From: an uncultured Collinsella sp.
GTDB taxonomy: Bacteria > Actinomycetota > Coriobacteriia > Coriobacteriales > Coriobacteriaceae
DNA length: 64,000 bases
Assembly: GCA_902479065.1 (NCBI GenBank)
Contig: CABSNM010000001.1
Location: forward strand, 62,001 to 126,000
Direction: 5' to 3'
Positions within the stretch are counted from its first letter, which is position 1. Each line of letters opens with the position of its first letter. Positions 45,297-54,733 of the stretch are shown here, piece after piece. A program made the position numbers and the translations under genes. A model generated the notes under the pieces. That model had not been told where the DNA came from. It did no database searches and worked only from the letters and a program-made list of their open reading frames with translations.

Positions 45297-46673
45297 TTAG
45301 AGCGTGATGATATCCGAGATATCGAGGGCCTGAGCGTCGGCGACATCGTGCGTGGCAAGCAACAGCATACGACCGTCGAGCAGGTCGAGCACGGCCTCGG
45401 CCGTCGCATCGCGCGCGGCGGCGTCCAGGCCGGTAAAGGGCTCATCCAGAATGACGGCACAGCCGCCACACAGCAGGGCGCGGGCGATCTCGACGCGACG
45501 GCGCTGCCCGCCCGAAAGCTCGGCCACGAGAGCATGCACATCGATTCCCGGCACCAGCAGGCGCAGCAATGCCGCGGCGCTCGACGCATCCACACGCGCA
45601 TCGGCGCACACCAGCACGTTATCCAGCGCCGAGGCGGACTCGACCAGGCGTGCATCCTGAAACACCATCGAGCGCGGCGCGCACTCCCCCGCTGCCAACG
45701 AAAGCAGCGTCGACTTGCCCATGCCCGAAGCGCCCATCACGCAGATACGCCCACCCGCAGGCACGTTGAGCACCAGACCATCCAGCGCCGGCGCCCAGGG
45801 CGCACGATCGCCCACGGCAAGCGCAAGCTCCGCTGCGGCGCCATCGCTCGCAGCCCCCGCACGCCCGCGCAGTCCATGCCCATGCGCCCGCACGGCCGCG
45901 CGCCACGCCACGGGTCCCGAAACCCGCAGCAGCCACACCAGCACGCGCTCACACGCCCACGAGGCGGCAACGACCAGCACGGTCCACGCCAGCAAATCAG
46001 CCGTCTCAATCAAAAGCTTTGCCTGATAGATGCGCTCGCCCACGGTGCCCACCGCCATGCCGATCAGCTCGGCTGCCACGCCGGCCTTCCAGCTCATGCC
46101 GATCACGGCGCGGGCGCACGAAAGCACAAACGGCAGGACTTCGCGCCAGGTATGGGCGCAAAACAGGCGCCAGCCGCGCACGCCATGCAGACGGAACATC
46201 TGCTCCAGCGGTTTATTCACCTGTGCCAAGCCCTCGGCCAGCGAAAAATACACGCCCGGCAGCGCCATCAAAAAGACCGCGGCGATGCTCACGCGCGCCG
46301 ATCCCAACCAAATAAGCAGCAGGACCACCACGCAGGCAACCGGCGTCGCCTTAACAAACGAAAGTGCCGGAGCCACCAGGCGCGCAAACGCCCGCAACCG
46401 TGACGAAATCCCGGCAAGCACGCCACCACACACCGCGGCAAGCGCCAGCCCGCCCAGTATCCGCGCGCCCGAGCCCACCAAAATCGCCCAGGTACCGCCA
46501 TCGCACACCAGGCGCAGCAGCGCCACGGCAACAGCACCCGGCCCCGGCAAGATCAGTGGCTGCGCCACCAGCACCGCCGCGAAGACCCACATTGCAAGCC
46601 AAAAGGCGGCGACGGCACCTGCTGCCGCCACCGCCTTCATACGCTCTGTCATTTGTCGAGCAAACGCACGCAC
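45297..46673 (-). CDS. ABC transporter permease fused to ATPase
   Basis: One 458-residue polypeptide. Residues about 15-265 are a TauC/SsuC-type permease with about six spans and an EAA-like loop (HGVRGWRLFCAHTWREVLPFV). Residues about 275-458 are the ATPase: Walker A MGASGMGKSTLL, signature LSGGQRRRVEIARALL, Walker B CAVILDEPF and switch His ATHD. Such permease-ATPase fusions are uncommon for this family, where the two are normally separate genes. The start is GTG at 46673 with GGAG six nt before it, overlapping the end of the substrate-binding gene. Substrate is unknown. Confidence 0.85.
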   Translation of the reverse strand: MRAFARQMTERMKAVAAAGAVAAFWLAMWVFAAVLVAQPLILPGPGAVAVALLRLVCDGGTWAILVGSGARILGGLALAAVCGGVLAGISSRLRAFARLVAPALSFVKATPVACVVVLLLIWLGSARVSIAAVFLMALPGVYFSLAEGLAQVNKPLEQMFRLHGVRGWRLFCAHTWREVLPFVLSCARAVIGMSWKAGVAAELIGMAVGTVGERIYQAKLLIETADLLAWTVLVVAASWACERVLVWLLRVSGPVAWRAAVRAHGHGLRGRAGAASDGAAAELALAVGDRAPWAPALDGLVLNVPAGGRICVMGASGMGKSTLLSLAAGECAPRSMVFQDARLVESASALDNVLVCADARVDASSAAALLRLLVPGIDVHALVAELSGGQRRRVEIARALLCGGCAVILDEPFTGLDAAARDATAEAVLDLLDGRMLLLATHDVADAQALDISDIITL

Positions 46674-46676
46674 GGG

Positions 46677-47735
46677 CTACTCCATGCAGTAGAAATCGTC
46701 AGCCGGAAGTTTACCACCCACGGCGCTCGCGTCCGCGTCGGACAGCACCTGCAGATACCCACTAAGTGCCGCCTTCATATCCTTGCCCGTCTGGCACACG
46801 AGCATGCACCCGGGAATCGCCTTCTCGGCGATCTTGGCGTTGTCCACGATGCCGGCATCGACCACGGCCTGCGCCCAGTCTGCCGGCGCCGCATTGACAG
46901 CCTTAACGCTCGCCGCATGGCAGCTCAAGAACTCCACCACAGCCTCGGGATGTTCCTCGGCAAACGCGCGGCGCACCACGGTCACGCCCGTCAGCAGGCG
47001 CGAACCCGTGTCACCTGCCAACTCGTCCCACACATCGGTCAGGCTTACCGGAGCCGACAGCCTGCCTTCGCTCTTGGCGATGGCAGCGGTCTTGAACGGC
47101 TCCGGCAGCACGCCCACGGCGGACGGGTCGGCAAGCAGGGCCGACAGCACCTCGGTGGGCTCGCTCTTAAACTCGAGCGTCACCTGGCCGGTCAGGCCTG
47201 CGCGCTCCAGCAGGTAGTTCATGACGTACTCCGGCGTGGTGCCCTTGCCCGTCATATAGACGGTATGGCCCGCCAGATCGCCAAACGAGGCCACACTCGC
47301 GTCGCCCGTCACAACGTTCAGCACGCCCAGCGTGTTGATGTCGATGACCTGCACCGCACCCTCGGTCTTGTTGTAGAGCACGCTCGCCACGTTGGCAGGC
47401 ACCAGGGCGATATCGACATCGCCCTGAATCACCTTGGGCACGATCTCATCGGCTGCAGTGCTGATCGCAAAGTCGAACTCGTTGTCCGTCTCACCATCGG
47501 CCGCCCGGTCCATAAACTGCACCAGACCCATCGACGTCGGACCCTTGAGCGAGGCGACGTGCACCTCAACCGGCTCGGCAGCGGCACCGTCAGCAGCAGA
47601 CCCGGCAGCCGAGCCCGCGGCGGACCCGGTACCGGCAGCCCCGCCGCCACAGCCCGCGAGCGCAAGCGACAGGGCGCCCGCGGCGAGCGCCGAGGCAAAC
47701 CCCCGGCGCGACATCTCAAAATCAAACGCGCGCAT
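46677..47735 (-). CDS. ABC transporter substrate-binding lipoprotein
   Basis: A 352-residue periplasmic-binding protein of the SsuA/NMT1 type. The N-terminus has SRRGF before a hydrophobic stretch and a lipobox ALAGC, so it could be Tat-exported and lipidated; a Gly/Ala/Ser-rich linker follows. The two-lobed fold is recognisable (AISTAADEIVPKVIQGDVDIALVPANVASVLYNKTEG). No substrate can be named; relatives bind sulfonates, nitrate or thiamine precursors. The ATG at 47735 is a few bases past the hydrogenase stop, and a GTG at 47744 would overlap it. The fused permease-ATPase begins 3 nt after its stop, so all are one operon. Confidence 0.85.
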   Translation of the reverse strand: MRAFDFEMSRRGFASALAAGALSLALAGCGGGAAGTGSAAGSAAGSAADGAAAEPVEVHVASLKGPTSMGLVQFMDRAADGETDNEFDFAISTAADEIVPKVIQGDVDIALVPANVASVLYNKTEGAVQVIDINTLGVLNVVTGDASVASFGDLAGHTVYMTGKGTTPEYVMNYLLERAGLTGQVTLEFKSEPTEVLSALLADPSAVGVLPEPFKTAAIAKSEGRLSAPVSLTDVWDELAGDTGSRLLTGVTVVRRAFAEEHPEAVVEFLSCHAASVKAVNAAPADWAQAVVDAGIVDNAKIAEKAIPGCMLVCQTGKDMKAALSGYLQVLSDADASAVGGKLPADDFYCME

Positions 47736-47737
47736 CG

Positions 47738-49549
47738 CTAGCACGTCCCCTCGTTAGGCATCGTCCATGCGTGATGGTCGGTATGCAGCAGCTCCTCGGC
47801 CAGCGGCGAGAGCGGCTCGCCCAAGAACTCGCGGTAGCACGCCTGGACATCGGGATTCTCGTGCGAGAAGCGAATGTCCGCAGCGGCATCCAGACCCCAC
47901 AGCACCTGACCGCGCTCGGCTGCCAGCTCGCAGCCGTCGTGGATGGGCTGACCGCCGCCACCGACGCAGCCGCCCGGGCATGCCATGACCTCAACGAAGT
48001 CATAGCTCACGCGGCCGTCGCGAATCGCGTCGAGCAGACGGGCGGCGTTGCCTAGCCCGTGCGCCACGGCGACGCGCACCTTGGTGCCATCGATACCGGC
48101 CACGGCCTCCTTCCAGCCGTCCAGGCCGCGCACATCGGTAAAGAAGTCGGCGTCGGGGTTCTTGCCCGTCACCAGGTAATAGGCCGAGCGCACGGCAGCC
48201 TCCATCACGCCGCCCGTGGCGCCAAAGATCACACCCGCGCCCGTGCCAAAGCCCAGCGGCGTGTCGAGCGGCTCCTCAACCAGCGTGTCGACGCTCACGT
48301 GGCTCGCGCGGATCATGCGCACCGTCTCGCGCACCGTCAGCGCAACGTCCACATCGGGCGTGCCGTCCTCGCCCACCATGCTCGGCAGCGCGCACTCGGC
48401 CTTCTTGGCCGTGCACGGCATCACGGACACCACAAACAGACGCTCGGGCTCCACGCCCAGCACCTTGGCGTAGTAGGTCTTGGCGATGGCGCCAAACATC
48501 TGCTGCGGCGACTTGGACGTGGACAGGCTGTCGACAAACTCCGGGTAGCGCGCCTTCACAAAGCGTACCCAGCCCGGGCAGCAGCTCGTGAACATGGGCC
48601 AGCTGCGGCTGTCGCCCTCGCCCTTGGCGGCCTTACCCAGGCGCTCGAGCAGCTCGGAGCCCTCCTCCATAATGGTGAGGTCGGCCGAGAAGTCGGTATC
48701 GAACACGTACTCAAAGCCCACGCGGCGCAGCGCACAAGCCAGGCGCTCGACAGTAGCCTCCTCGCGCGGAATGCCGAGCTCCTCGCCCCAGGCGCTACGC
48801 ACGGCCGGCGCAATCTGCACCAGCACGATCTTGTCGGGATCGGCGATGGCATCGAACACGGTCTCGGTATCGTCACGCTCGCGCAGGGCGCCCGTCGGGC
48901 AATGCGTGATGCACTGGCCGCACGCGACGCAATCGGTCTTGCCGATCGGCGCACGCCCGCGGGTGCCCACGGCGGTATGCGTGGCGCGGTTGGTCAGATC
49001 CCAAATCCCTAAGCCCTGCACGCTCTCGCACACCTTGATGCAGCGCATGCATTTGATGCACTTGTCGTTATCGCGGATGATGGGGAAATCGAAATCCCAG
49101 CCCTCGCGCGCCAGGTGCTGCTCGTACGGCAGATAGAAGATGCCCAGGTCGTTGGCGATGGTCTGCAGGTTGCAGTTACCACTGCGCACGCAGCTCGTAC
49201 AGCGCGAGTCGTGCTGGGACAGCAGCAGCTGCACGTTGGTGCGACGCGCCTCGCGGGCCTTGGGGCTGTTAGTGTGGACCACCATGCCGTCGAGCACGTA
49301 GTTGTTGCAGGCGGCAACCAGCTGGTCGCAGCCCTCAACCTCGACCACGCACACGCGGCAACCGCCGATCTCGTTTAGATCGCGCAGGTAGCACAGGGTG
49401 GGAATCTGGATGCCGGCGGACTTGGCCGCGTCCAGGATCGTGGTGTGCTCGGGTACCATGACCTCGCAATTATCGATAGTGAGCTTGACCATATTGAGTG
49501 CTCCGCTTTCGGTGTTGTCGCTGACAGTGGGGTTGTTGGGCTCTACCAT
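47738..49549 (-). CDS. hydA: [FeFe]-hydrogenase catalytic subunit (GltD-linked, group A2-like)
   Basis: A 603-residue hydrogenase. The H-cluster motifs are complete: L1 TSCCPGW (321-327), L2 MPCTAKKAE (377-385) and L3 EVMACPGGCVGGGGQP (520-535). The N-terminal half carries an electron chain: a [2Fe-2S] plant-type domain (Cys 53, 64, 67, 81), a His-ligated cluster (HDSRCTSCVRSGNC) and two 4Fe-4S ferredoxin motifs (CIKCMRCIKVC, CVACGQCITHCP). It makes or uses hydrogen in the cytoplasm. The ATG at 49549 overlaps the flavoprotein stop and has GGGAGGA upstream. An ATG at 49492, with GGAG, would also give a good N-terminus. Linkage to the GltD-like gene fits group A2. Confidence 0.93.
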   Translation of the reverse strand: MVEPNNPTVSDNTESGALNMVKLTIDNCEVMVPEHTTILDAAKSAGIQIPTLCYLRDLNEIGGCRVCVVEVEGCDQLVAACNNYVLDGMVVHTNSPKAREARRTNVQLLLSQHDSRCTSCVRSGNCNLQTIANDLGIFYLPYEQHLAREGWDFDFPIIRDNDKCIKCMRCIKVCESVQGLGIWDLTNRATHTAVGTRGRAPIGKTDCVACGQCITHCPTGALRERDDTETVFDAIADPDKIVLVQIAPAVRSAWGEELGIPREEATVERLACALRRVGFEYVFDTDFSADLTIMEEGSELLERLGKAAKGEGDSRSWPMFTSCCPGWVRFVKARYPEFVDSLSTSKSPQQMFGAIAKTYYAKVLGVEPERLFVVSVMPCTAKKAECALPSMVGEDGTPDVDVALTVRETVRMIRASHVSVDTLVEEPLDTPLGFGTGAGVIFGATGGVMEAAVRSAYYLVTGKNPDADFFTDVRGLDGWKEAVAGIDGTKVRVAVAHGLGNAARLLDAIRDGRVSYDFVEVMACPGGCVGGGGQPIHDGCELAAERGQVLWGLDAAADIRFSHENPDVQACYREFLGEPLSPLAEELLHTDHHAWTMPNEGTC

Positions 49550-51375
49550 TCCAGGTTCCTCCCTCCGCGGAACGCGCCAAAGCCAAAGTGGTCGCAACGC
49601 AGGCAGCGGCTTGCCTCCTGGCGTGCCTCCTCCTCGGTAAGGCCCTGCTCGACCAGATTCCAATCGTGGATGCGCTCGCCGGCCTCGCGCTCGCCCAGCT
49701 CGCAGCGGCCGCACTCGTGCTTGCCCTTAAACTGCACGGTCGGCAGCTCAACGTCGAGCTTGATCTTGTGGTCAAAGCCCAGGTAGCGGTCGATATTTGC
49801 CGAAGCAACGCGGCCGGCGTTGATGGCCCGGATGACGGTGGCGGGACCGGTCTGGCAGTCACCGCCGCTAAAGAGGCCGTCGAAGTTAGGCACGGCGCCG
49901 TCCGAATCGGTGACGACGCAGCCCCACTTGCAGGCGATGCCCATCTCCTCAAACGGCTTGGAATCGATGTCCTGACCAATGGCAACAAACACGCGCTCGC
50001 AGGGAATGACGCGCTCGGGCGTCGCGGCGGCACGCGGGGCCGGGCGCCCACGACGGGGCTCGCCGATAATCTGCGGCTGCACGCGCAGACCACTCACGCG
50101 ACCATCTTCGCCCGTCTCAATAGCGAGCGGTGCGGTGAGCTCAAGAACCTCGCAGCCCTCGGCCTGGGCGCCGGCAATCTCGGCATCCTGGGCCGTCATG
50201 TCGCAGATGCGACGGCGGTAGACGATGCTCACCTTTTCGGCACCGCAGCGCACGGCAGAGCGCGCCACGTCCAAGGCCACGTTGCCGCCGCCGATGACGC
50301 ACACGCGCTGACCGCTCAGGTCGGGCAGCTCGTCGTCGCCGATGGCGCGCAGCATCTTGACGGCCGACTCCACGCCGGGCGCCTCTTCGCCCGGAAGGCC
50401 GAGCTTCTTATCGCTGTGGGCACCAATGGCCAGGTAGACGGCATCGAACTCGTCGCGCAGGCGGGCAAGCTCCTCGCCATTGACGGAGTGGTCGAGTTCC
50501 ACGTTGATGCCGGCGCTCAAGATCCAGTCGATCTCGGCCTGCAGGCGCTCGCGCGGCAGACGGTAGCTGGGAATGCCATAGCGCAGCATGCCGCCCAGGT
50601 GGTGGCGCTGCTCAAAGATGGTCACCTTATGGCCCATCACGGCCAGGTAGTAGGCACAGGAAAGGCCGGCCGGGCCGCCGCCGATCACGGCGATGCGCTT
50701 GCCGGTGTTGTCGGCCACGCTGGGCTTGTAATCGTTGAGGTCGCTGTGCTCAACGGCAAAACGCTTGAGGGCGAGGATGTTCATGGGATCGTCGACCATG
50801 CCGCGACGGCAGTGCATCTCGCAGGGATGCTCGCACACCAAACCGCAGACGAGCGGCAGCGGGTTGTTCTTGCGGATGACCTTGACGGCATCGGCATAGC
50901 GGCCGGCCTCGACCAGCGAAATGTAACCGGGAATGTCGACGTGCGCCGGGCAGCCCGAGACGCACGGGACGCGGGCCTCGCGGTCAAAGCCACAGGAGTG
51001 CTCGCGGATGTGGTGCTCAAAGTCGTCGCGGAAACCGCGGATAGCCGTAAGCGCCATGGCGCCGGCCTCGTAACCGATGGCGCAGTCGCTCGAAAGATAG
51101 ATGGTGCGGGCGGTGCGCTCAATCAGATTGAGCGTGGACTCGTCGGCGCGGCCTTCGAGCACATCGGCGAGCAGGTCGCTCAGCGCGCTCAGGCCCACAC
51201 GGCAGGGCGTGCACTTGCCGCAGCTCTGGGTGGAGCACAGGTTGACGAGCGCTGCCGTAAACTCAACGGGACACGGGGCGAGCGAACTCACCGCCAGACG
51301 ACGTCCGAGCGCATCGTGCAGGTCGTCCATGACAGCCTGAGCGTGGCTGCGTTCCATTACGTGCAGTCGTGCCAT
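49543..51375 (-). CDS. GltD-like flavoprotein with N-terminal NuoF-type Fe-S domain
   Basis: A 610-residue protein. Residues about 40-130 have the NuoF/HydB 4Fe-4S motif SCGKCTPCR (51-58), but the FMN/NADH-binding NuoF core is absent. A dicluster segment follows (VPCVSGCPAHVDIPGY, and CGLVCEHPCEMHCRRG), as in the GltD/NfnB family. Then come an FAD-binding site (IAVIGGGPAGLSCAYYL) and an NAD(P)H site (VCVIGGGNVALDVARS). So it should pass electrons between NAD(P)H and the adjacent hydrogenase. GAGGGG lies about 5 nt before the ATG at 51375. It heads the hydrogenase operon. The role as electron-input module is inferred from fold and context. Confidence 0.87.
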   Translation of the reverse strand: MARLHVMERSHAQAVMDDLHDALGRRLAVSSLAPCPVEFTAALVNLCSTQSCGKCTPCRVGLSALSDLLADVLEGRADESTLNLIERTARTIYLSSDCAIGYEAGAMALTAIRGFRDDFEHHIREHSCGFDREARVPCVSGCPAHVDIPGYISLVEAGRYADAVKVIRKNNPLPLVCGLVCEHPCEMHCRRGMVDDPMNILALKRFAVEHSDLNDYKPSVADNTGKRIAVIGGGPAGLSCAYYLAVMGHKVTIFEQRHHLGGMLRYGIPSYRLPRERLQAEIDWILSAGINVELDHSVNGEELARLRDEFDAVYLAIGAHSDKKLGLPGEEAPGVESAVKMLRAIGDDELPDLSGQRVCVIGGGNVALDVARSAVRCGAEKVSIVYRRRICDMTAQDAEIAGAQAEGCEVLELTAPLAIETGEDGRVSGLRVQPQIIGEPRRGRPAPRAAATPERVIPCERVFVAIGQDIDSKPFEEMGIACKWGCVVTDSDGAVPNFDGLFSGGDCQTGPATVIRAINAGRVASANIDRYLGFDHKIKLDVELPTVQFKGKHECGRCELGEREAGERIHDWNLVEQGLTEEEARQEASRCLRCDHFGFGAFRGGRNLEW

Positions 51376-51561
51376 AAGATCCCCTCTCATGCGGCAGCCC
51401 GGAGGCGAGGCCGGGCGAAGTTGCTACACGCACAACACTGACCTATAAAGTTGTTAGGCCTCCACGCAGTTCGGCAGGCGGTATGAAATGTCACCCTCGG
51501 CGGTGAAATAGAACATTACCGCAGATAAATGCCATATTTGATAAAACGCGTTACCAAACGA

Positions 51562-51599
51562 CAATGCCCCGCCCACGCAATCACGTGGGCGGGGCATTG
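51562..51599 (-). terminator. Hairpin after the GH4 gene
   Basis: A 16-bp GC-rich stem (CAATGCCCCGCCCACG and complement) about 30 nt past the stop at 51632 on the minus strand. The T-run after it is poor. Confidence 0.65.
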
Positions 51600-51631
51600 C
51601 TTCAGGCATGCGGCCAGCGACCCTGTTGCTT

Positions 51632-53014
51632 TTACTTAAGCTCGGGCCAGTAACCCTTGTTGGCCTCGATCATGTCGTCGAGAACCTCCTTGGCGACCTT
51701 CATCGACGGCACAGTCTTGTTGAGCGTAAAGGCCTTAAGCGCCTTCTCGTACGAACCCTCGATCGTAGCCTCGACAATGAGCTTCTCGGAGTTCAGCTGC
51801 TGCATCATGAGGCCCTGCTGGAACAGCGGAATGTTGTCGCGGCTGATGACCTCGGGGCCGTTCTTGCCAATGTAGGCAGGCAGCTCGACCATAGCGTCGT
51901 AGGGCATGTTGGGGATGGCGCCCTTGTTCTCGCAAATGACCAGGAAGCGCTGCTTGGTGTCGTTCTTCAGAGCGATAGCCAGATCGGCAATCCAGTCGCC
52001 GTGGCTGCCCGCATAGAACGTGCTCTCGTCGATCTCGCCCGTCTTCTCGTAGTGATCGATACCGTCGAAGAGGTTCTTCTCACGCGTCTCCTCAACCTCG
52101 TTAGCACGGGTGCGCTCGGGGTTGGAGTGCTCGACGAACTCCTTCTGCTGCAGGTAGTAGTTCAGATACGTGTTGGGCAGGTACTCCGGGAAGCACTCCA
52201 TGATCTCGTACTCGCCCTTCCAGACGTAGTACCAGCTGCCCTTGGTGTGGCGGTTCTGCTCGGGGTGCTCGTCGGTGGCCTCCTCGGGCTTCTTTGCCAT
52301 GAGCGAGCCCATGCCCTTGAGGTACGAATCGGGCAGCAGAATCTCATGCTCCTTGATGTACTCGCGCAGCTGCGGGAGCACCTCCTCGCCCTTGTGGCGG
52401 ATCGAGGTGAACCAACCAAAGTGGTTGAGGCCAAAGTAATCGTACTCAACATCCTTCTTGTCGATATCGAGCGCGGCGCAAACCACGTCGATGATCGCGA
52501 TCGGCATGTCGCAGATGTTGATGATGCGAGCGTTCGGGCGCAGCACACGGCAGCCCTCGGAGACGATGGCGGCGGGGTTGGAGTAGTTGAGAATCCAGTA
52601 GTCCTTCTTGGCGTACTTCTCAACGTCATCGATCAGCTCGACCATGGGGAAGATGGTGCGCATGCCGTAGGCAAGGCCGCCGCAACCGCAAGTCTCCTGA
52701 CCCACGCAGCCGTGACGCAGCGGAATCTTCTCGTCCTGCTCGCGCATGGCGTAGCCGCCCACGCGCATCTGGGCAAACACGAAGCTCGCGTCGGTAAAAG
52801 CCGTCTCCTTGTCGGTGGTCACCGTGAGCTTGATGTCCAGGCCGAGGTCCTCGTGCAAAATCCAGTCCACGAGCACGCCGATCTTGCGCTGGCGCTCCTC
52901 GTTGATGTCGTACAGACGAATCTCGTCAACGTCGAGCTCGTCCTTGCGCAGGGCGATGGACTTGACGATGCCGGGGGTAAAGGTGGATCCGCCACCACAC
53001 AGAGTAATGATCAT
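51632..53014 (-). CDS. 6-phospho-alpha-glucosidase (GH4)
   Basis: A 460-residue NAD- and Mn-dependent GH4 enzyme. It opens with the NAD-binding GGGST motif (8-11), has NYSNPAAIV (143-151), and the diagnostic ICDMP (C168-P171). The CDMP form marks 6-phospho-alpha-glucosidases, in contrast to CNVP in the beta type. The metal is held by Cys168 and His198 (LNHFGW). It cleaves maltose-6-phosphate and related isomers made by the PTS just upstream, by oxidation-elimination. GAAGGAG precedes the ATG. It is the last gene of the alpha-glucoside operon, starting 3 nt after the IICB stop. Confidence 0.95.
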   Translation of the reverse strand: MIITLCGGGSTFTPGIVKSIALRKDELDVDEIRLYDINEERQRKIGVLVDWILHEDLGLDIKLTVTTDKETAFTDASFVFAQMRVGGYAMREQDEKIPLRHGCVGQETCGCGGLAYGMRTIFPMVELIDDVEKYAKKDYWILNYSNPAAIVSEGCRVLRPNARIINICDMPIAIIDVVCAALDIDKKDVEYDYFGLNHFGWFTSIRHKGEEVLPQLREYIKEHEILLPDSYLKGMGSLMAKKPEEATDEHPEQNRHTKGSWYYVWKGEYEIMECFPEYLPNTYLNYYLQQKEFVEHSNPERTRANEVEETREKNLFDGIDHYEKTGEIDESTFYAGSHGDWIADLAIALKNDTKQRFLVICENKGAIPNMPYDAMVELPAYIGKNGPEVISRDNIPLFQQGLMMQQLNSEKLIVEATIEGSYEKALKAFTLNKTVPSMKVAKEVLDDMIEANKGYWPELK

Positions 53015-53017
53015 TGT

Positions 53018-54634
53018 TTACTGCTCCTTCTCAATTGCGTTTTCGACCTTGTCGCGCATCTCGGCGACCTTCATGCCAAAGATGATCTGGATATTATTGC
53101 CGTTGCGGTTGATGCCGCTGTTGGGCACGTGGTTGATGAGGTCCTCATTGATGAGGTCCGGGTTCTTAACGTTCACGCGAAGACGCGTAAAGCAGTTCTC
53201 GAGCTCCTCGATGTTGTCCTTGCCACCAAGACCTGCGACCAGGTCGGCAATACCTGCATCGACGCCCTCTGCGGGAGCCGCGGCAACAGCGCCCTGCTTC
53301 ACCGCGACAGACGCGGCGGCCTCGCCCTCGGCAACGGACTCGGCGAGCTCGGACTCCTCCTCGCGACCAGGCGTGTGGAGGTTGAGCTTCTTGATGAGGA
53401 AGGTGAAGAGGAAGAAGTACAGAGCGGCGTTGACGACTCCAAGCACCAGCATAACCGGCCAGTTGGTCTTGTCGACACCGAGGACCAGGTTGGAAACCAC
53501 GATGTTGATGATGCCGCCTGCAGTCGAAGCGGGCACGGAGAGGACCTTGAGCAGGACCAGGAAGATGCCGGAAAGAACCGAGTGAACGACAAAGAGCACG
53601 GGAGCGGCAAAGACAAAGAGGAAGTCCATGGGCTCGGTGACACAGGAGAGCACGGCGGTGATGATCAGCGGGATGATAACGGCCTTGGTCTTATCCTTGT
53701 TCCCCTTGTAAGCGGTGACGATAAAGGCGAGACCGATACCGATGTAGGGCCACAGGTTGTTGAAGGTGTAGCTGTTGAAGTAGGTGCTATCGGAGAAGGG
53801 CTGGCCCGTCATTGCCATCTCGGCGACACGGATGGGATAGGCACCGGCGATAACCTGATCGCCCAGCGTCAGGGTGCCACCCACATCGGAGAACTGGAAC
53901 GGGGTGTAGATGAGGTGGTGCAGACCGGTAGGAACGAGCAGCTTGTTGAGCATGCCGTAGATAAACAGACCGATGTTGCCCGACTCCTTAATGATGCCGG
54001 CAACGGAGGAGATGGCACCCTGAACCGGAGGCCAAACGATGCAGAACCCAGCGCCCATGATCCAGGAAATGATGATCATGATCAGGAACGGAAAGCGAAC
54101 GCCCGAGAACATCGAAAGGGCAATGGGGAACTGCTTGTTCGAGTACTTGTTGAACACGGCACCGGTGATGCAACCAAGAATGATGCCGCCAAACACGCCG
54201 GTATCGAGCACCTGAATGCCCATAACGGTGGCCTGGCCGGTTCCGGTAAGGCCGAGCATGCCGCTCGCATCGGCAAGAGAGCCGGTGGCGTTGAGCACGA
54301 TGTTGTTAGCCTGCAGGAACAGGAAGAACGACATCAGGGCAATCAGCGAGGCATGGCCCTTGTTCTTCTTTGCCATGGCGCCGGCGATGCCCACGCAGAA
54401 CAGAATCGAGAGGTTGTTGATGATAAACATCAGCGACTGGTAGACAACGGCGCCCACAAGCTGGAACGGACCGGAGCCCAGTACGGGGACCAAAGCACAA
54501 ATGGTCTTGTTGGTCAGAATGATGCCCACGATGAGCAGGATGCCGGCAACCGAGAGATACATCATCGGCTGAACGATCGACTTCGCGAGCACCTCCAACG
54601 GCGCTTTGAAATTGAACTTCTTTTTTGCGGTCAT
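53018..54634 (-). CDS. PTS alpha-glucoside transporter IICB component
   Basis: A 538-residue membrane protein of the alpha-glucoside/maltose PTS branch. Residues about 15-430 form the IIC channel with around ten spans (GLHHLIYTPF, VTEPMDFLFVFAAP). A linker with Ala/Glu-rich repeats follows, and the C-terminal IIB domain has the phospho-Cys in ENCFTRLRVNV near residue 490. Phosphate comes from the separate IIA at 55607. The ATG at 54634 has AAGGGGAG upstream, in preference to the frame start at 54661. Together with GH4 and the antiterminator it forms the maltose-type uptake operon. Confidence 0.93.
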   Translation of the reverse strand: MTAKKKFNFKAPLEVLAKSIVQPMMYLSVAGILLIVGIILTNKTICALVPVLGSGPFQLVGAVVYQSLMFIINNLSILFCVGIAGAMAKKNKGHASLIALMSFFLFLQANNIVLNATGSLADASGMLGLTGTGQATVMGIQVLDTGVFGGIILGCITGAVFNKYSNKQFPIALSMFSGVRFPFLIMIIISWIMGAGFCIVWPPVQGAISSVAGIIKESGNIGLFIYGMLNKLLVPTGLHHLIYTPFQFSDVGGTLTLGDQVIAGAYPIRVAEMAMTGQPFSDSTYFNSYTFNNLWPYIGIGLAFIVTAYKGNKDKTKAVIIPLIITAVLSCVTEPMDFLFVFAAPVLFVVHSVLSGIFLVLLKVLSVPASTAGGIINIVVSNLVLGVDKTNWPVMLVLGVVNAALYFFLFTFLIKKLNLHTPGREEESELAESVAEGEAAASVAVKQGAVAAAPAEGVDAGIADLVAGLGGKDNIEELENCFTRLRVNVKNPDLINEDLINHVPNSGINRNGNNIQIIFGMKVAEMRDKVENAIEKEQ

Positions 54635-54733
54635 AGCGGTACTCCCCTTCCTTTTCCGCAAATTAAGACAGATGTGCCCTGGACAAGACCGTGAGCCTTG
54701 CCTTATATCAATCGATGTGTGGGCACGTTATGC

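Noticed and set aside
49588..51441. 617-codon plus-strand frame opposite the GltD-like flavoprotein
   Set aside because: The minus strand carries clear Fe-S and FAD motifs; the plus product has none.
51490..51520. Third copy of the 63-bp hairpin family (GCGGTGAAATAG...ACCGC)
   Set aside because: Only a short stretch is shared and the arms do not pair over 20 nt.
51608..54694. 1028-codon plus-strand frame opposite the GH4 and PTS genes
   Set aside because: Runs across two true genes and their gap on the other strand; composition is that of a reverse complement.
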